Assembly: GCF_040779325.2 (NCBI RefSeq)
Contig: NZ_JBFONT020000001.1
Location: 930,001 to 994,000, forward strand
Length of the DNA stretch: 64,000 nucleotides
Reading direction: 5' to 3'
Source of the DNA: Aestuariibius violaceus
Lineage (GTDB): Bacteria > Pseudomonadota > Alphaproteobacteria > Rhodobacterales > Rhodobacteraceae
Below are positions 51,587 through 59,026 of the stretch, piece by piece (the first letter of the stretch is position 1; each line of letters starts with the position of its first letter). The translations under genes were made by a program, and so were the position numbers. Below the pieces are notes generated by a model that made no database searches, was not told the origin of the DNA, and saw only the letters and a list, made by a program, of their open reading frames with translations.

Positions 51587-52009
51587 ATGGCTATGAAGAT
51601 CCGCCTCGCTCGTGGAGGCTCCAAGAAGCGCCCGTTCTACCGCATCGTCGCGGCCGACAGCCGCATGCCGCGCGACGGCCGCTATATCGAAAAGCTGGGC
51701 ACCTATAATCCGCTGCTGCCGAAAGACAGCGAAGATCGCGTGAAGATGGACCTCGACCGCGTGAAGCACTGGATGGACCAGGGCGCCCAGCCGACCGACC
51801 GCGTCAGCCGCATGCTCGAGGCCGCAGGCATCCTCGACAAGAAGGAACGCAACAACCCCAACAAGGGCACGCCCGGCAAGAAGGCCCAGGAGCGGGCCGA
51901 AGAGAAGGCCGCCAAGGCCGCCGCTGCCGACGAGGCTGCCAACGCCCCGGCCGAAGAGCCTGCGGAAGAGGCACCCGCTGAAGAAGCGGCAGAAGAGAAA
52001 GCCGAGTAA
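51587..52009 (+). CDS. rpsP: 30S ribosomal protein S16
   Basis: 140 residues. The first ~85 are standard S16 (MKIRLARGGSKKRPFYRIVAADSRMPRDGRYIEKLGTYNPLLPK); the rest is an Ala/Glu/Lys-rich tail (EERAEEKAAKAAAADEAANAPAEEPAEEAP) common in alphaproteobacterial S16. The start ATG at 51587 has AAAGGA upstream. The 50-bp gap before it holds a GTAGGGCGG string matching the complement of the hairpin tails near 5040 and 5090. Confidence 0.97.
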   Translation: MAMKIRLARGGSKKRPFYRIVAADSRMPRDGRYIEKLGTYNPLLPKDSEDRVKMDLDRVKHWMDQGAQPTDRVSRMLEAAGILDKKERNNPNKGTPGKKAQERAEEKAAKAAAADEAANAPAEEPAEEAPAEEAAEEKAE

Positions 52010-52018
52010 GCCGCCCCC

Positions 52019-52447
52019 ATGGCGCGCTATTTCATCGGCGTGGCCGAACGGGCCTATGTCCGCGCGGCTGTCGGGGAAGGGGTCGTCCTCTTCTCCGGCG
52101 GCCGCGAGGCACCCGTGCGCAACACCGCACCGGGCGATAAGGTCATCTTCTATTCACCAAAAGATGCCCATGACGGCGACCCCCTCCAGGCGTTTACCGC
52201 GCTTGGGGAGATTACCGGCAACGAGGTACGCCTGAAAACCGACTGGCCCGACCACACCGGGTTCGAGGCGCATGTCCGCGACTGCGCTTATGAGGATGTG
52301 CAGGAAACCCCGATCCAGCCACTGCTCGAAGACCTTGATTTCATTGAAGACTCCAAAAACTGGGGCTTCTACCTTCAGGGCGGCAAGCGCGAGATCTCAG
52401 CGGGCGACTACCAACGCATCGCAGGTGCGATGCTGGGTGGATCATGA
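52019..52447 (+). CDS. EVE-domain protein, first tandem copy
   Basis: 142 residues of the EVE/UPF0310 type (PUA-like fold that recognises modified bases). MARYFIGVAERAYVRAAVGEGVVLFSGGREAPVRNTAPGDKVIFYSPK aligns with the next gene. It ends GKREISAGDYQRIAGAMLG. Nine bp after rpsP. Nucleic-acid recognition is inferred from the fold only; no nuclease domain is attached. Confidence 0.85.
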   Translation: MARYFIGVAERAYVRAAVGEGVVLFSGGREAPVRNTAPGDKVIFYSPKDAHDGDPLQAFTALGEITGNEVRLKTDWPDHTGFEAHVRDCAYEDVQETPIQPLLEDLDFIEDSKNWGFYLQGGKREISAGDYQRIAGAMLGGS

Positions 52448-52869
52448 CCGCCCGCTACTACATCAGCGTCGTCCACCGGCGCCAGGTCGAGATCGCGCAG
52501 GAAGAAGGCTTCGTCTCCTTCAGCCACGGGCGCGAGGCCTTCATCAAGCCGCTCAATCCCGGCGACAAGGTCATCTACTACGCGCCCAAATCCGATATGG
52601 ACGGCACCCCCGTCCGCGCCTTCATCGCCCACGCCACGGTCACCGGCGACGTGGTCGAGACGCGGGATTTCGGCGATTGGGGCCAGGGGTTTATCCGCAG
52701 CGCAACGTTTGATGATGTGACGGACATCCCGGTCGCCCAAATCCGCGACCAGCTCGATTTCGTCCCCGATGGCCCGTCCTGGGGCACCGCCTTCCGGAAC
52801 GGCAAGCGCGAGATTTCGGCCGACGACTATTCCAGACTGGCAGGCGCCCTGCTTGGAGGCACTCCATGA
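52444..52869 (+). CDS. EVE-domain protein, second tandem copy
   Basis: 141 residues, paralogue of the preceding gene: MTARYYISVVHRRQVEIAQEEGFVSFSHGREAFIKPLNPGDKVIYYAPK and GKREISADDYSRLAGALLG line up nearly without gaps. ATGA overlap with copy 1 and with rimM. The two copies diverge in the middle (FGDWGQGFIRS versus WPDHTGFEAH), so they may bind different bases. Confidence 0.85.
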   Translation: MTARYYISVVHRRQVEIAQEEGFVSFSHGREAFIKPLNPGDKVIYYAPKSDMDGTPVRAFIAHATVTGDVVETRDFGDWGQGFIRSATFDDVTDIPVAQIRDQLDFVPDGPSWGTAFRNGKREISADDYSRLAGALLGGTP

Positions 52870-53369
52870 CCGACAAGGTCGTTCTCGGCACCATCGGCGG
52901 CGCCTTCGGCGTCCATGGCGAAGTGCGCCTCAAAAGCTTCTGCGCGATCCCCGAAGACATCGCCGACTATACGCCCTTGGAGACTGAAAAGGGCCGCGTT
53001 TTCAACCAGATCGTCCTGACGGGCCGCACCAAGAACGGCCTCACCGCCCGCCTCGACGGCGTCACCACGAAGGAAGAGGCCGACGCGCTCCGCAACACCG
53101 AACTCTTTGCCCCCCGCGACCGCTTGCCGCCGACGGATGACGACGAATTCTACTACGCCGACCTGATCGGCCTGCCTGTCTTCGACACTGGCGGCGAACA
53201 GCTCGGCACGGTCCGCGCCGTCCAGAACCACGGGGCGGGAGACCTTCTGGAAATCCACGCCCCCGGCCGCTCGACCACGATCCTCCTGCCCTTCACGCAA
53301 GAGGCGGTCCCCACCGTCGACCTCACCGCAGGCCGCATCGTCGCCGACCCGCCGGAGGGGCTGTTCTAA
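52866..53369 (+). CDS. rimM: Ribosome maturation factor RimM
   Basis: 167 residues. N-terminal RimM barrel (KVVLGTIGGAFGVHGEVRLKSFCAIPEDIADYTPLETEKG) and C-terminal PRC barrel with DDDEFYYADLIGLPVFD and PFTQEAVPTVDLTAGRIVADPPEGLF. Binds S19 during 30S head assembly. Its stop overlaps the stop of the antisense phosphotransferase gene. Confidence 0.96.
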   Translation: MTDKVVLGTIGGAFGVHGEVRLKSFCAIPEDIADYTPLETEKGRVFNQIVLTGRTKNGLTARLDGVTTKEEADALRNTELFAPRDRLPPTDDDEFYYADLIGLPVFDTGGEQLGTVRAVQNHGAGDLLEIHAPGRSTTILLPFTQEAVPTVDLTAGRIVADPPEGLF

Positions 53370-54346
53370 GCCGCCAGCAGATCGCTCGCCAGCGCCAGGA
53401 TGTTGTCGAACCGCACCCGCTGCATCCGCCCCAGCCGCCCTTCCGGCATCGCCTGCCAATCCTCCAGCAGCCGCACCCGGATCATCAGATCCAGCGCAGG
53501 ATGCGCCGACAGATCGGTGCCGTACCCCTCCCAAAACGCCGCCGCCAGGTCGGGGCCCAGAAGGGACCCGCCCTCCGACGGCGGCCCGATCACCCGTGCC
53601 GTCGCATCGACGAGGAACCGGGCCAGATCGTAGCAAACCGGCGCGTCATGGGCGTTGCGAAAATCGATCCCGTTCACGACGTCCGGGCCGATCAGGATGT
53701 TCTTCGCATGCAGATCGCCATGGTTCGGCCCCACCGGCAGCACCGCCCCCTTCGCCGGTTCGCCGTAGGACATCAGCGCCGCCAGCGCCCGCCGGTAATG
53801 CGCGGGCCGGCGCAAGGCGCCTGCCCCGTCCTCCAATTCGCGCCGGCGCTTGCGCATGTGGTTAAGGATGAAGGACGGCCGGAACGGCCGCTCGGGCTGC
53901 GGAGACGTCCGGTGGAAGGCCCCGATCCATCCGCCGACGCTGCGCATCACACGCACCTGCGCCGCCGCATCCCCGTAGGCCTCGAGCAGGGCGTCATGGG
54001 CGGTGAGCCCCGGCGCCTCTTCCATCAGAAGCGCCAGATCATTGTCAGCCCGCGCCAGCACCCGCGGCGCCGCAAATGGCGGCCGCAATGCCCCTGCCAT
54101 CCGCTCCTGCATCACGGTCGAGATGCGAAACGCTTCCGGGTCATGGGGCGCGAAGACCTGCTTGAAGATCAGATCCGGCGCGCCCGCCCGTTTGAGCCGC
54201 AGCACGAACCGCACCCGGTCGTCCTCAACCCGCCGCCACAGAACCTCCGACCGCAGGGAGGCTGGATCGACGCCGATCTCGCGAACCAGCGCCTGCCATG
54301 TGCGCTCCAGCGCCGATCTGTAGGGTCTGATCTCCAATCCCAGCAT
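53366..54346 (-). CDS. Aminoglycoside-phosphotransferase-like kinase (APH family)
   Basis: 326 residues from the ATG at 54346. Kinase-like fold with the catalytic loop VGPNHGDLHAKNILI (HGD..N) and the metal Asp in GIDFRNA (near residue 220). An N-terminal Lys region FIFKQVF fits the ATP lobe. Small-molecule substrate unknown; resistance is unlikely from sequence alone. It lies antisense between rimM and trmD, touching rimM tail to tail and starting 80 bp from trmD. Confidence 0.85.
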   Translation of the reverse strand: MLGLEIRPYRSALERTWQALVREIGVDPASLRSEVLWRRVEDDRVRFVLRLKRAGAPDLIFKQVFAPHDPEAFRISTVMQERMAGALRPPFAAPRVLARADNDLALLMEEAPGLTAHDALLEAYGDAAAQVRVMRSVGGWIGAFHRTSPQPERPFRPSFILNHMRKRRRELEDGAGALRRPAHYRRALAALMSYGEPAKGAVLPVGPNHGDLHAKNILIGPDVVNGIDFRNAHDAPVCYDLARFLVDATARVIGPPSEGGSLLGPDLAAAFWEGYGTDLSAHPALDLMIRVRLLEDWQAMPEGRLGRMQRVRFDNILALASDLLAA

Positions 54347-54425
54347 GGCGGCCACCCCTAGCAGGAACCGGCAGCGCGAAAAACGCTTCCGTTCCAAACC
54401 GTTTCCCGGCTATCGCGGGCAAACC

Positions 54426-55214
54426 ATGAAAAGCCACGGCCGCAAATCCATCCGCGCCTCCAGCGCGCCGCAGGATCTGATGTCAGAGCCGCCGACGCTG
54501 GCGGGGATCTGGCAGGCCACGGTCCTGACCCTCTTCCCCGAAGCCTTCCCCGGCACGCTCGGCCTCAGTCTGACCGGCAAGGCCCTGAAAGAAGGTCTCT
54601 GGCAGCTTCACACCGCCGACCTCCGCCGCTGGGGCGAGGGCAAACACCGCAATGTCGACGACACGCCCGCGGGCGGCGGCGCGGGCATGGTCCTGCGGCC
54701 CGACATCCTCGGCCAGGCGATCGAGGCGACCCACCGCACCGGCCCGCTGATCTATCTCAGCCCCCGCGGCACGCCCTTCACCCAGGCCCGCGCCCGCGCG
54801 CTGGCCCACGGCCCCGGCATGACGCTGATCTGCGGCCGCTTCGAAGGCATCGACGAGCGCGTCATCGATGAATACGCCATCGAAGAGATCTCGTTGGGGG
54901 ACTTCGTTCTGACGGGGGGAGAGATCGCCGCACAAGCCTTGATTGACGCGACCGTCCGACTTATACCCCGCGTGCTCGGGAATCAGGCAAGCACCGAGGA
55001 AGAAAGCTTTTCCGACGGCCTGCTCGAACATCCGCAGTATACGCGGCCTGCGGTCTGGAAGGGGCGTGCGATCCCGGAGGTGCTTCTCTCCGGCCACCAC
55101 GCGCATATATCCGACTGGCGCAAGGCCCAGGCCGAAAGGCTGACAAAGGAACGACGACCTGACCTCTGGCGCGCCTACACCGGTAGGGACAGCGACGAAG
55201 ACCCAGAGCTCTGA
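54426..55214 (+). CDS. trmD: tRNA (guanine-N1-)-methyltransferase TrmD
   Basis: 262 residues, makes m1G37 in tRNA. The N-terminal KSHGRKSIRASSAPQDLMSEPPTLAGIW extension is usual in roseobacters, which decides the ATG at 54426; another ATG is at 54480. SPOUT trefoil knot: LICGRFEGIDERVIDE and EISLGDFVLTGGEIAA. C-terminal LLEHPQYTRPAVWKGRAIPEVLLSGHHAHISDWRKAQAERLT is diagnostic. Confidence 0.96.
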   Translation: MKSHGRKSIRASSAPQDLMSEPPTLAGIWQATVLTLFPEAFPGTLGLSLTGKALKEGLWQLHTADLRRWGEGKHRNVDDTPAGGGAGMVLRPDILGQAIEATHRTGPLIYLSPRGTPFTQARARALAHGPGMTLICGRFEGIDERVIDEYAIEEISLGDFVLTGGEIAAQALIDATVRLIPRVLGNQASTEEESFSDGLLEHPQYTRPAVWKGRAIPEVLLSGHHAHISDWRKAQAERLTKERRPDLWRAYTGRDSDEDPEL

Positions 55215-55269
55215 GGCGGCACAGACACCTCTCCGGACAAACCGGGGGCAGTATGAGGAGACGCGACAG

Positions 55270-55662
55270 ATGGACCTGATCGCACAATTGGAGGCCGAGC
55301 AGATCGCGGAGCTCGGCAAGGACATCCCGGATTTCAAGGCCGGGGACACGATCCGCGTAGGCTACAAGGTGACGGAAGGCACGCGCAGCCGCGTGCAGAA
55401 CTACGAAGGCGTCTGCATCAGCCGCAAGAACGGCGATGGCATCGCCGGATCCTTCACCGTCCGCAAGATTTCCTTCGGCGAAGGCGTCGAGCGCGTCTTC
55501 CCCCTGCATTCCACGAATATCGAGAGCATCACGGTCGTCCGCCGTGGCCGGGTCCGCCGGGCCAAGCTCTACTACCTCCGCTCGCGCCGCGGGAAATCCG
55601 CGCGGATCGCCGAGGTCGCCAACTACAAACCGAAATCCGCTGACGCCGGCGCCAAGGCCTGA
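55270..55662 (+). CDS. rplS: 50S ribosomal protein L19
   Basis: 130 residues. MDLIAQLEAEQIAELGKDIPDFKAGDTIRVGYKVTEGTRSRVQNYEGVCISRKN and GVERVFPLHSTNIESITVVRRGRVRRAKLYYLRSRRGKSARI are standard L19. 56 bp after trmD. Confidence 0.97.
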   Translation: MDLIAQLEAEQIAELGKDIPDFKAGDTIRVGYKVTEGTRSRVQNYEGVCISRKNGDGIAGSFTVRKISFGEGVERVFPLHSTNIESITVVRRGRVRRAKLYYLRSRRGKSARIAEVANYKPKSADAGAKA

Positions 55663-55676
55663 GAGGATCCGCAGCG

Positions 55677-55898
55677 ATGAGAAAAGACACCCATCCCGAC
55701 TACCACGTCATCAACGTCAAGATGACGAACGGCGACATCATCCAGATGCGCTCGACCTGGGGCTCCGAAGGCGACCAGCTGTCGCTCGACATCGATCCCA
55801 CGGTCCACCCGGCCTGGACGGGCGGCAACACCCGCCTCATGGATACCGGCGGCCGCGTGTCGAAGTTCAAGAAGAAATACGAAGGTCTGGGCTTCTAA
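55677..55898 (+). CDS. rpmE: 50S ribosomal protein L31
   Basis: 73 residues. MRKDTHPDYHVINVKMTNGDIIQMRSTWGSEGDQLSLDIDPTVHPAWTGGNTRLMDTGGRVSKFKKKYEGLGF. No zinc-binding cysteines, so it is the Cys-free form typical of Rhodobacterales. Last gene of the operon; a strong terminator follows. Confidence 0.95.
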   Translation: MRKDTHPDYHVINVKMTNGDIIQMRSTWGSEGDQLSLDIDPTVHPAWTGGNTRLMDTGGRVSKFKKKYEGLGF

Positions 55899-55920
55899 GA
55901 CACGCCGACCTCGTTTGCTG

Positions 55921-55947
55921 AAACGCCGCCCTCCGGGCGGCGTTTTT
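55921..55947 (+). terminator. Rho-independent terminator of the rpsP-rpmE operon
   Basis: Stem AAACGCCGCCC (55921-55931) / GGGCGGCGTTT (55935-55945), loop TCC, then TTTTT. 22 bp after rpmE. Confidence 0.93.
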
Positions 55948-56031
55948 GCATGTGCAGAAAAACGGGTTGCGGCCCGGCGGTGCAGCCGACAAAACGAACT
56001 TTGGGTTGAGGGGTTTTGACAAGGAAAGACC

Positions 56032-56460
56032 ATGACATTCAGAGACCTAGCGGCCGGGCTCTTCTTCGCCCTGACCGCCAGCATTGCAGGCGCGCAAGAG
56101 GTTCTGTCGCGCCAAATTCCATCCAGTGAACTCGAATTTACAGAAACCCGCTGGACCGACGGCACGGTCGGCCAGATCATCGGCTGGCAGCCGATCGCCG
56201 TAAACGGCCAGATCGAAATCTGCGGCGCGGCGATCATCCCGACCTCGATCTACCGTCAGGAATTGCGGCGCGGCCTTCGCCAGGCCAAGGTCCTCATCAA
56301 TGACCAAGTCGTGCTCGAGGATCTCAGCTACTGGGAACAGCCGCGCAACGTCCGCAGGGCCGAGGATGCCACCGGAAACTGCAAGGCCACGGGCTATCCC
56401 GCAGCAGAGGCCGGACCGGGCTCCATCCGGATCCAGTACCGCGCCCGCGCCCGCCGCTGA
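56032..56460 (+). CDS. Secreted protein of unknown function
   Basis: 142 residues. Signal peptide MTFRDLAAGLFFALTASIAGAQ. The mature part has two cysteines (IEICGAAI and TGNCKATG) and a beta-rich look, probably one disulfide. No family recognised. Convergent with the TrkH gene, 9 bp apart. Confidence 0.6.
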   Translation: MTFRDLAAGLFFALTASIAGAQEVLSRQIPSSELEFTETRWTDGTVGQIIGWQPIAVNGQIEICGAAIIPTSIYRQELRRGLRQAKVLINDQVVLEDLSYWEQPRNVRRAEDATGNCKATGYPAAEAGPGSIRIQYRARARR

Positions 56461-56469
56461 TCCCGGCCC

Positions 56470-57831
56470 CTAGCAGACAAGCTCGTTGTCCCGCTCTTCC
56501 TCGCGGCTCTCGTCATGGGCCGCGATGGCGATCCCGAAGGTCAGGATCCCGACCCGGCCGGCGGTCATCAGGATGATGACGATCACCTTGCCCAGCACCG
56601 ACAGATCGCCCGTGATCCCCAGCGACAGGCCCACCGTGCCCAGCGCCGAAATCACCTCGAACATCACCACCTCGAACGCCGCCGCCGGCTCCGTCAGGAA
56701 CAGCAGCATCATCGCGACCAGCATCAGGACCATGTAATAGGCCAGCCCCGCCGTCGCCGTCTGCAGCGTCTTCAGCCGCACCTGGCGCTTGGCGAACCGC
56801 ACCCGCTCCCGCCCCTTCAGCGTCGACCGGACAAGGCCCACCAGCGCCGCGAACGACGTCGTCTTCAGCCCGCCCCCGGTCCCCGAGGGCGACGCGCCGA
56901 TCACCATCAGAAAGAACAGCACCACGATCACCGACAGCGACATCGCCGAAATCGGATGCGTGTTGAACCCGACCGTGGTCGAGGCCGTCATCGTCTGAAA
57001 GAACGCGGCCAACAGACGCTCCCGCGGCGCAAGCTCCTGCAGCGAGGCATCGGCCACGAAGATGAAGATCGTGCCGAGCAGCAGAAAGCTCATCGTGATG
57101 CGCACGATCACCTTGCTGGTGAACCCCAGATGCCGCGCCTTGCCGGTGAAGTTCCGCCAGCCATCGACCACGATCAGGAACCCCATCGCGCCCAGGATAC
57201 ACAGCACCGACACGACGATGTTGATCCCGGCATTGTCCCGGAACGCCTCCAGACTGGTCGAGTTCAGGCTGAACCCCGCCGTGCAGAAGGCCGAGATCGC
57301 GTGGAAGATCGCGCTCCAGACAGCGCCCTCCACCCCTTCGGCCCGGAACATGAAGTACAGGATCAGCGCCCCGATCGCCTCGCAGATCAGCGTAAAGATC
57401 ACGACCGACCGGATGAACGGCCCGATCTTGATGTCCTCGGGCAGGTTGAAGGCGCTTCGCGTCGCCTTCTCCCGCACCGGGCTCAGCTTGTTCTGCAAGG
57501 CCAGCGCCGCGAACGACCCCAGCGTCATATAACCCAGCCCCCCGGCCTGGATCAGCAGGATGATCACGATCTCCCCGAACAGCGTGAAGCTCGTCCCCGG
57601 ATCGACCGTCACGAGGCCGGTCGTCGACACCGCCGAGGTCGCGATGAACAGCGTGTCGATCGGCGCGACCGGCACCTCCTGCGCGAAAGGGAGCGCCAGC
57701 AGGATCCAGCCCGTCACCATATAAAGCGCATAGCCGAACAGAAGCATCTTTGCCGGCGGCAAACTCAGCAGGAACATCCGGAAACGTGCCATGCCGTGCA
57801 GAACCGGCTCGGGGGCTTGAGGTGACGTCAT
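56470..57831 (-). CDS. TrkH/KtrB-family potassium uptake protein
   Basis: 453 residues. Four selectivity P-loops are visible: SAVSTTGLVTVDPG, ISAFCTAGFSLNS, MTASTTVGFNTHP and ISALGTVGLSLG, the repeated TxG pattern of superfamily K+ transporters. It starts MTSPQAPEPVLHGMARFRMFLLSLPPAKMLL. Length fits KtrB more than TrkH (~480). No TrkA/KtrA gating subunit gene is next to it. Confidence 0.9.
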   Translation of the reverse strand: MTSPQAPEPVLHGMARFRMFLLSLPPAKMLLFGYALYMVTGWILLALPFAQEVPVAPIDTLFIATSAVSTTGLVTVDPGTSFTLFGEIVIILLIQAGGLGYMTLGSFAALALQNKLSPVREKATRSAFNLPEDIKIGPFIRSVVIFTLICEAIGALILYFMFRAEGVEGAVWSAIFHAISAFCTAGFSLNSTSLEAFRDNAGINIVVSVLCILGAMGFLIVVDGWRNFTGKARHLGFTSKVIVRITMSFLLLGTIFIFVADASLQELAPRERLLAAFFQTMTASTTVGFNTHPISAMSLSVIVVLFFLMVIGASPSGTGGGLKTTSFAALVGLVRSTLKGRERVRFAKRQVRLKTLQTATAGLAYYMVLMLVAMMLLFLTEPAAAFEVVMFEVISALGTVGLSLGITGDLSVLGKVIVIILMTAGRVGILTFGIAIAAHDESREEERDNELVC

Positions 57832-57992
57832 CTATGTCCGAGAGCCGCCGGCGACGCGCTGGCAATGGCCAGCCTGAAAGTCGCGACCACCGGGCAGCTT
57901 TCCTTTCGTAAAGACCCGCGCGCCAGCTTTCGCTGCCGCGATGAACCAAATATACGGAGCCTCGAAAAGTTCCCGAAAATCCCGAGGCAGAC

Positions 57993-58766
57993 GTGGCGCA
58001 TATCATCGTGGTCGGCAACGAAAAGGGCGGTGCCGGCAAATCCACCGTGTCGATGCACGTGGCAACGGCGCTCGCCCGCATGGGCCACGACATCGCCGTG
58101 CTCGACCTCGACCTCCGCCAGCGCTCGCTGGGCCGCTATATCGAGAACCGGCAGGACTTCATGGCGAATGGCGGCCCCGCCCTACCCACGCCGACCCTCG
58201 TCGACGCGCCCCAGATCGACGAGGCGGCCCTGCCCGCACTGGTGACGAGCCTCGCCCACCACGACTTCGTCCTGATCGACTGCCCCGGCTCGCACAATGC
58301 GCTCAGCGAACAGGCCCACAGCCTCGCCGACACGCTCGTCACGCCCTTGAACGACAGCTTCGTCGATTTCGACCTTCTCGCCCGGATCGACGGCGAAGGA
58401 GAGAAGATCAAAGGCCCCAGCGTCTATGCCGAGATGGTGTGGAAAGCCCGCCAGATGCGCGCCCGCGAGGGGCGCGAGGCGATCGACTGGGTGGTCGTGC
58501 GCAACCGCTTGGGCGCGCAGAACATGGTCAACAAGAAGCGCGTCGAAACCGCGCTCGCGCTCCTCTCCCGCCGGATCGGCTTCCGCACCGCGCCCGGCTT
58601 CGGCGAACGCGTGGTGTTTCGGGAGCTTTTTCCCAAGGGCCTCACCCTCCTCGACCTGCGCGATACCGGCATCCGCCAGCTCAACATGTCGAACATCGCC
58701 GCCCGGCAGGAGGTGCGCGACCTGCTCAAGGCCCTCGACCTGCCGGGGGTGCAGGTCCGGGTCTAG
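57993..58766 (+). CDS. mipZ: Division-plane positioning ATPase MipZ
   Basis: 257 residues, ParA-like ATPase that forms a polar gradient and inhibits FtsZ. Starts at GTG with MAHIIVVGNEKGGAGKSTVSMHVATALARMGHDIAVLDLDLRQRSLGRYIENR; deviant Walker A KGGAGKST; FVLIDCPGSHNALSEQAHSLADTLVTPLNDSFVDFDLLA and LGAQNMVNKKRV are MipZ signatures. The promoter region is divergent from TrkH. Confidence 0.95.
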   Translation: MAHIIVVGNEKGGAGKSTVSMHVATALARMGHDIAVLDLDLRQRSLGRYIENRQDFMANGGPALPTPTLVDAPQIDEAALPALVTSLAHHDFVLIDCPGSHNALSEQAHSLADTLVTPLNDSFVDFDLLARIDGEGEKIKGPSVYAEMVWKARQMRAREGREAIDWVVVRNRLGAQNMVNKKRVETALALLSRRIGFRTAPGFGERVVFRELFPKGLTLLDLRDTGIRQLNMSNIAARQEVRDLLKALDLPGVQVRV

Positions 58767-58772
58767 CGCATC

Positions 58773-58795
58773 ATTGTCTCATTTTACGAGACAAT
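58773..58795. promoter_or_regulatory. Inverted repeat ATTGTCTC-N7-GAGACAAT after mipZ
   Basis: Perfect 8-bp arms at 58773-58780 and 58788-58795. It starts 7 bp after the mipZ stop and is followed by TTCG, so it could be a weak terminator or an operator (the form resembles TetR-type sites). Confidence 0.45.
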
Positions 58796-58880
58796 TTCGT
58801 GTCAAATTCATTATTGAATCGGTGTTGCGCGCCGCGCCACCGTCCGCACCGTTAATCAGGCCGATTTCCGATCCCTTTGT

Positions 58881-58916
58881 CCGACAGGAGTCCGACACAA
58901 AGCCGACGGAACGCCG
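58881..58916 (+). repeat. CCGAC motifs phased at 11 bp
   Basis: CCGAC begins at 58881, 58892 and 58903, followed by CCG at 58914, all at exactly 11 bp. On the other strand these are GTCGG, the same motif and period as at 4878-4915. About 25 bp further on comes TCAAGGTTAATGCG, and near the first array (minus strand) AAACCTGCGTTAACAC, which might be a shared second element. Confidence 0.6.
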
Positions 58917-59026
58917 CCCCCCTGCAAAATCAAGGTTAATGCGCAAAATAGGATGATTCGTGCAGGTTCCGCCCGATACCTGTCTCAGCCCACCGAACGT
59001 CCTCGCAACCCGATCTTAACCGGTCC

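Noticed and set aside
53366..54346. Antibiotic resistance role of the APH-like kinase
   Set aside because: Only the general kinase motifs are present; embedded in a housekeeping region with no mobile element.
56515..58093. Two long frames (436 codons plus, 526 codons minus) over the TrkH gene
   Set aside because: Both are other-frame shadows of TrkH; the real frame has four P-loops.
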